Under the pieces are notes generated by a model, which was not told the DNA's origin, ran no database searches, and worked only from the letters and a program-made list of their open reading frames with translations. Below, in pieces: positions 60,263 through 64,000 of a stretch of DNA of 64,000 nt. The first letter of the stretch is position 1, and every line of letters begins with the position of its first letter. Source of the stretch: CALMFG01 sp963674805 (lineage in GTDB: Bacteria; Bacillota; Clostridia; Christensenellales; CALMFG01); the NCBI GenBank assembly GCA_963674805.2, contig CAXXNY010000005.1, positions 62,001 to 126,000 on the forward strand. Direction: 5' to 3'. The position numbers and the translations under genes are program-made.

Positions 60263-61202
60263 TTTTAAACCGGGAGCGAATCCCTTTGATGTGCCTAATA
60301 CGTTATTTCCACAAAAGGATAAACCAGCCGAGACGGTGCAGACCGGTGAGCCAATGCGCCTGCCGATAGAAAAGCTGAAGCCTTTCTCCAAGCATCCGTT
60401 TAAGGCCTATGATGACGAGAAACTGAAAGGCCTTTCAGAGAGCATCCGGGAGCATGGTGTGATTACGCCTATCTTTGTCCGGCCGATTGAGGATGAGAAA
60501 TACGAGTATGAAATCATCTCCGGGCATAACCGGGTGCAGGCGAGTCGGCTGGCCGGGCTGGACGAAATCCCCAGCACCGTCAAGGAATTGGATGATGAGG
60601 TAGCCACGATATTGATGGTGGATTCTAACCTTGAGCAGCGGGAAAACATTCTGCCCAGCGAAAAGGCCTTCGCGTATAAGTATAAGCTGGAAGCGATTAA
60701 GAAACAGGGCAGCAGAAAAGGCATAACTTCAACGCAAGTTGCGTTGAAGTTGCAATCTAATGATGTTGTTGGGAAAGAAGCTAATGAAAGTGGGGATACC
60801 GTTCGGAGGTATATCCGATTAACACATCTGAACAATCAACTCCTTGAGAAAGTGGATGAACGTAAATTAGCGTTTATCCCCGCGGTTGAACTGTCCTATC
60901 TATCCAAGAAAGAGCAGGGCCTTTTGGTGGACGTGTTGACTCGTGAAGAGAACTTCGGGGTTCCGATGAAGCAGGCGTCGATACTGAAAAACATGTCCCA
61001 AACCAAATCGCTGACCTTTGAACAAATCGATCAGATCATGACGGCAAAGACCAGCAATACGGTTTCATCGTTTAAAGTGCCGTATAAAAAGGTGCAGGAC
61101 TTCTTCCCGAAAACCGTGACGCCCAGGGAGTTTGAGGAAACGATCATCGAAGCGCTGGCGTACTACTTTGAGCATCAGCAAGATTTGGATTTAGACAGAT
61201 AG
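60255..61202 (+). CDS. parB: ParB/RepB/Spo0J-family partition protein
   Basis: A 315-residue ParB: nuclease-like domain with IEKLKPFSKHPFKAYDDEKL, HGVITPIFVRPI and the CTP-binding GHNR box (YEIISGHNRVQASRLAG), then a central DNA-binding region (about 115-200) including ESGDTVRRYIRLTHLN. The ATG at 60255 has CAGGAGG upstream; a longer reading from 60159 lies in the parA frame overlap and looks like shadow. The C-terminal dimer domain differs from Spo0J. Expected to bind a parS-like site nearby. Confidence 0.9.
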   Translation: MANFKPGANPFDVPNTLFPQKDKPAETVQTGEPMRLPIEKLKPFSKHPFKAYDDEKLKGLSESIREHGVITPIFVRPIEDEKYEYEIISGHNRVQASRLAGLDEIPSTVKELDDEVATILMVDSNLEQRENILPSEKAFAYKYKLEAIKKQGSRKGITSTQVALKLQSNDVVGKEANESGDTVRRYIRLTHLNNQLLEKVDERKLAFIPAVELSYLSKKEQGLLVDVLTREENFGVPMKQASILKNMSQTKSLTFEQIDQIMTAKTSNTVSSFKVPYKKVQDFFPKTVTPREFEETIIEALAYYFEHQQDLDLDR

Positions 61203-61235
61203 GATTAACAACTAAATAGTATTGAAACACTTTTA

Positions 61236-61258
61236 GGGCATCTATAGGATGCCCTTTT
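61236..61258 (+). terminator. Terminator after parB
   Basis: GGGCATC (61236-61242) pairs with GATGCCC (61248-61254), 5-nt loop, then TTTT. Confidence 0.85.
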
Positions 61259-61671
61259 AAACATTTGCATAGTAAAAATCAATTGACTTTTAGAAACAAA
61301 ACCTAGACAATATAATGGATTAAATAATATAAATTATATATATTTGGAAAAAATGATACATGGGATTTATTGTGCAATCTAAGAATTAAGTTTAGGCGTC
61401 AAAGTTTGAATAGATTTATTGTTCTTACAATGTGAAGAGACCTTAAAAAAGCTCAGATATTTGTCTCCCAGATAGCATATTAGATTATTACAAACAAAGG
61501 AGCCTGAGGATGTAGCTTAACAGATTATATGTAAAAGAATTAATGTTCCACAGCAGTGCAGTGAGAAGTGTAGCGGAATAATAGCTAGGAACTGTTTCTA
61601 AATATGTAAAATTGGATTTACCATCTATTAATCAAGCTTTATACAATAATATTGATGACGGAGGATACACA
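61259..61671. other. Intergenic region before the membrane-protein genes
   Basis: About 410 AT-rich bases with no convincing gene. A perfect TATAAT at 61311-61316 lacks a -35 box at 17 bp; TTGACT at 61283 is 22 bp away, too far for a normal promoter. Confidence 0.35.
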
Positions 61672-62484
61672 ATGAAAGCAGTAGACAAATCAAGCATAGG
61701 CGATTTATCAAATAACAGTAAAAGAAGAACGGCGATTAAAATAGCATTTATAGTGGGATTACTTGAGGCAGTCAGCGGAATTATAGGAATAGTGACTGTA
61801 TTAAGACAGGCTGCGAAACTAGTGGGATCATTTAATATAGCGCCTTATATTATAATTACTATAGTCATTTCTTTATTGCCTCTCATTGCGGCATTTATTT
61901 CGAGAAAGCGTTTACGCTTGGCAGGTATAATATTGCTGATAATTGGCGCTTATCATGTTGTTTCAGCTATTGTTACCTTACATAATTTATCCGGCGGCGC
62001 ATTGTATATGCTGTTTACATTTATACTCCCCCTTGGCATGATAGTTGCGGGCTTATTGTGTTTCAGGGCATACAATGTAAGTGGAGATAAAAAAGCAGAA
62101 AAAGATCCTAATGGATACAAGACGATTATAGAGTTTGCCGCCACGAAAGAAACAAGGGAAATTATTGAGGCGTGGGCATTAAAATCATTATTCCAAAAAG
62201 GAAATCCGGCTTTCAGCAAGGTGCTGGATGAAAGTCAGCATACGTATTGCTTTAGCGCGCTGTCCATGTCATCCACAGCGTTCCTGACCATTGACATCAT
62301 AGAAGAACGAGTACACGTAGCTGCCTGGGTAGAGTATGATATGATAATACGATTGCTCTCGTTTTTTATTATCCCCAAGCGTGTTCCGCTGGGTTCAAAC
62401 AAAATCAGGCAGATTGCGGTTCGGGTGGCACCGAGAGCCAGCGTGAATAAGCTGCTTAAAATGCTCAACCAATCAGCGATATAG
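61672..62484 (+). CDS. Membrane protein of unknown function
   Basis: A 270-residue protein. Residues about 20-145 hold four hydrophobic segments (KIAFIVGLLEAVSGIIGIV, YIIITIVISLLPLIAAF, LAGIILLIIGAYHVVSAIV, YMLFTFILPLGMIVAGLL). The remaining 120 residues form a soluble domain (YKTIIEFAATKETREIIEAW onward) ending in VAPRASVNKLLKMLNQ. I recognise no named family. ATG 61672 has GGAGG upstream; an extension from 61612 is unlikely. The next gene starts 50 nt later and is also membrane-anchored, so they may act together. Confidence 0.75.
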   Translation: MKAVDKSSIGDLSNNSKRRTAIKIAFIVGLLEAVSGIIGIVTVLRQAAKLVGSFNIAPYIIITIVISLLPLIAAFISRKRLRLAGIILLIIGAYHVVSAIVTLHNLSGGALYMLFTFILPLGMIVAGLLCFRAYNVSGDKKAEKDPNGYKTIIEFAATKETREIIEAWALKSLFQKGNPAFSKVLDESQHTYCFSALSMSSTAFLTIDIIEERVHVAAWVEYDMIIRLLSFFIIPKRVPLGSNKIRQIAVRVAPRASVNKLLKMLNQSAI

Positions 62485-62534
62485 GGCATTAACAGGCAGG
62501 CTATGGCAAAAAATCATAATTGCAGGAGGTTCAT

Positions 62535-64000
62535 ATGGAATTTTTATCTTCAATGGGTATTTTTTTATGGTTTTCTGAGACTTTTTTTCACAGGCTTATA
62601 TATGGCATCATTTTAGTTGTTATTTTTGCACTTTCCACTATTATAAATGAGAAAAGACCGGATATGGAGGATGTTACAAATGTAACGGTTGGCTTTATCG
62701 CTGCTTATTTAGTCACCTTGTTTTTAAAACAAAATATCTCGTACTGGATATTGATTTTTTATGCAGTGATGGCTATCGTATATGCGCTTTTTAGAAAATT
62801 CGCACCTGTCTCTATGAAAAGAGTAAGAAAAAAAATAAAGAAACATATTATTGACGGAAACTATCGAGCGCTTGTTGATACTACAAAATTACATAATGAC
62901 GAGGCCAATCGTATTATCCTTGATAACATTTCTGGTTTAAAAGGCGGTAAAACAATAGAAATACTTAAGGGAATTGGCATTGAAACCAAAGTATCAGCGA
63001 TTGAAGCAGCCGTTGCGCGTAATGATAATGATGCAATAAAATCGTTATTAAAAATAGCGAAGGATAAAACTGTTGGCGAAAAGGCTAAGGCAGCAATCCT
63101 TAATCTGATCAATACTTCATCGGTGCAGGAGCTTAGCGTGTTAATAAATGATAATAATGAATTTGTATGCAACTCGGCAGTGAAGTCATTGTTAGAACGT
63201 GATGAAAGCAGGGCAGGCGAAATTGTCGTGAAGCTTTCTTCAAAAGACCAGCTTCCTGCATACAAAATTGCGGAAAGCGTTTTACTAAAGTCATCGAACG
63301 AAAAATCGATTGAAACACTGATTGAAGCAGTGGGAAGAGACGATATTTTATCGGATAAGGCGAATAAAATATTTGATTTGCTAGCTCGGATGGATGAGGA
63401 GAAGGTTAGCAAGTCGATAGCCAAACACCTTGATAATACCTTGAAAAACAAAAAACTATCCATAATAAGATTTATTGACCATCATTACAATAAAATTCAC
63501 GCTGAACTAATCATATCGCTGCTTAATGACGATTGGGAGGTTGTTAAAGAAGAGACAATAGACCTGCTTAAAAAGAAATCATATGAAGAACACAAAAACG
63601 TGCTGATAGTTGAAGCCTTATTGAATCTTCTTAAAGAGGGCTCAAATAGCATAAAATTAAAGATAGTAGAATTATTAAAGATAAAACCATATGAAGAACA
63701 ATATGGCGAATTAGTCGTTGACGCAATACTGCAGCTGCTTAAAGATAAATCAAATGAAGAACAAAACGGCGAATTATTGGTTGGCGGACTCTTGCAGCTG
63801 CTTAAAGATAATTCACAGCGCGTTAGATTAGCGACAATCGAATTGATTAAAATAAAATCATATGAAGAAGAGAAGAGCGGACAATTAGCTGAAGCAGTAT
63901 TAGAGCTTCTCAACGATAATTCAAAAGATATTGAGCTTAAAACAATTGAATTACTAGAAACGAAGAGTAAGATCAGAAGAATGATTTTGAGCCTTGAACT
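62535..64000 (+). CDS. Membrane-anchored HEAT-like repeat protein (partial, runs off the window)
   Basis: A frame open from ATG 62535 (AGGAGG 5 nt upstream) to the window edge, at least 488 residues. It starts with three hydrophobic segments (about 5-38, 55-70, 76-92). From about residue 110 it consists of paired short helices like HEAT repeats (for example KVSAIEAAVARNDNDAIKSL, VCNSAVKSLLERDESRAGEI). Near the end, units with KPYEEQYGELVVDAILQLL and SNEEQNGELLVGGLLQLL are near-identical repeats of about 30 residues. HEAT-like scaffolds usually bind proteins. Function unknown; the C-terminus is missing. Confidence 0.8.
   Translation, partial: MEFLSSMGIFLWFSETFFHRLIYGIILVVIFALSTIINEKRPDMEDVTNVTVGFIAAYLVTLFLKQNISYWILIFYAVMAIVYALFRKFAPVSMKRVRKKIKKHIIDGNYRALVDTTKLHNDEANRIILDNISGLKGGKTIEILKGIGIETKVSAIEAAVARNDNDAIKSLLKIAKDKTVGEKAKAAILNLINTSSVQELSVLINDNNEFVCNSAVKSLLERDESRAGEIVVKLSSKDQLPAYKIAESVLLKSSNEKSIETLIEAVGRDDILSDKANKIFDLLARMDEEKVSKSIAKHLDNTLKNKKLSIIRFIDHHYNKIHAELIISLLNDDWEVVKEETIDLLKKKSYEEHKNVLIVEALLNLLKEGSNSIKLKIVELLKIKPYEEQYGELVVDAILQLLKDKSNEEQNGELLVGGLLQLLKDNSQRVRLATIELIKIKSYEEEKSGQLAEAVLELLNDNSKDIELKTIELLETKSKIRRMILSLE

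Noticed and set aside
61283..61316. Promoter TTGACT with TATAAT before the membrane-protein gene
   Set aside because: The spacer is 22 bp, outside the range for a normal vegetative promoter.
62861..63463. A 200-codon open frame on the minus strand inside the HEAT-like gene
   Set aside because: It lies wholly opposite a continuous plus-strand frame with a good ribosome binding site and repeats; its Ser/Leu-rich composition is that of an antisense shadow.
1..64000. CRISPR arrays, tRNA or rRNA genes
   Set aside because: No regularly spaced short repeats and no recognisable tRNA or rRNA segments were seen when reading the window.

Overview
The window looks like chromosome of a Gram-positive, low-to-medium GC anaerobe, most likely a Clostridia-type member of the Bacillota. 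Evidence: GGAGG-type ribosome binding sites, frequent TTG and GTG starts, TTGACA-N17-TATAAT promoters, lipobox lipoproteins as solute receptors, and Bacillota-type families (TIGR04076, UgpC/MsmK ATPase, RpiR and LacI regulators). No rRNA, tRNA or CRISPR array was seen.

Layout. 1-1560: end of an unknown gene, a small GIY-YIG protein and xanthine phosphoribosyltransferase. 1.8-19.8 kb: a sugar catabolic locus with a metal-ligand-less M24 protein, two KpsF/GutQ-like SIS proteins, a COG4091 dehydrogenase, a fucose-isomerase-like protein, two FGGY kinases, an RpiR regulator, a ribose-type ABC importer, a zinc alcohol dehydrogenase, a TIM-barrel isomerase, an SGNH hydrolase and a class II aldolase. 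Isomerase, kinase and aldolase together suggest a fucose-type (ketose-1-phosphate) route for an unidentified sugar or polyol. 20.1-21.4 kb: an MFS transporter.

21.9-56.4 kb: a large sugar-acid or lactone locus. It has a TRAP importer, a MalFG-type ABC importer whose ATPase (UgpC/MsmK) lies 15 kb away, four RraA-family proteins, four SDRs, two COG3618 lactonase-like amidohydrolases, an FAH-family hydrolase, a 2-keto-3-deoxygalactonate-type kinase, a DHDPS-family aldolase, two Gfo/Idh/MocA oxidoreductases, a 6-phosphogluconolactonase-like propeller, cupins, a DUF1905-nitroreductase fusion and a solute-binding-type protein with no signal peptide. Two close LacI-family paralogues lie inside it. 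Nine copies of an operator-like sequence (core ACCGGTAAAC) sit in its control regions, four of them 6-8 nt downstream of a TTGAC(A/G)-N17 promoter. This ties the scattered operons, the shared ATPase and an MFS transporter into one predicted regulon. The ATPase gene has a long leader with several long-range and mutually exclusive pairings, a candidate regulatory RNA.

56.4-64 kb: an accessory region. A MuF-like/DUF6973-like toxin candidate has its ribosome binding site inside a hairpin. It is followed by a three-unit tandem array of toxin-tail plus small membrane protein (candidate immunity). Then come an IS3-type transposase remnant, inverted repeats, a ParA/ParB pair, a membrane protein and a membrane-anchored HEAT-like repeat protein that runs off the window.
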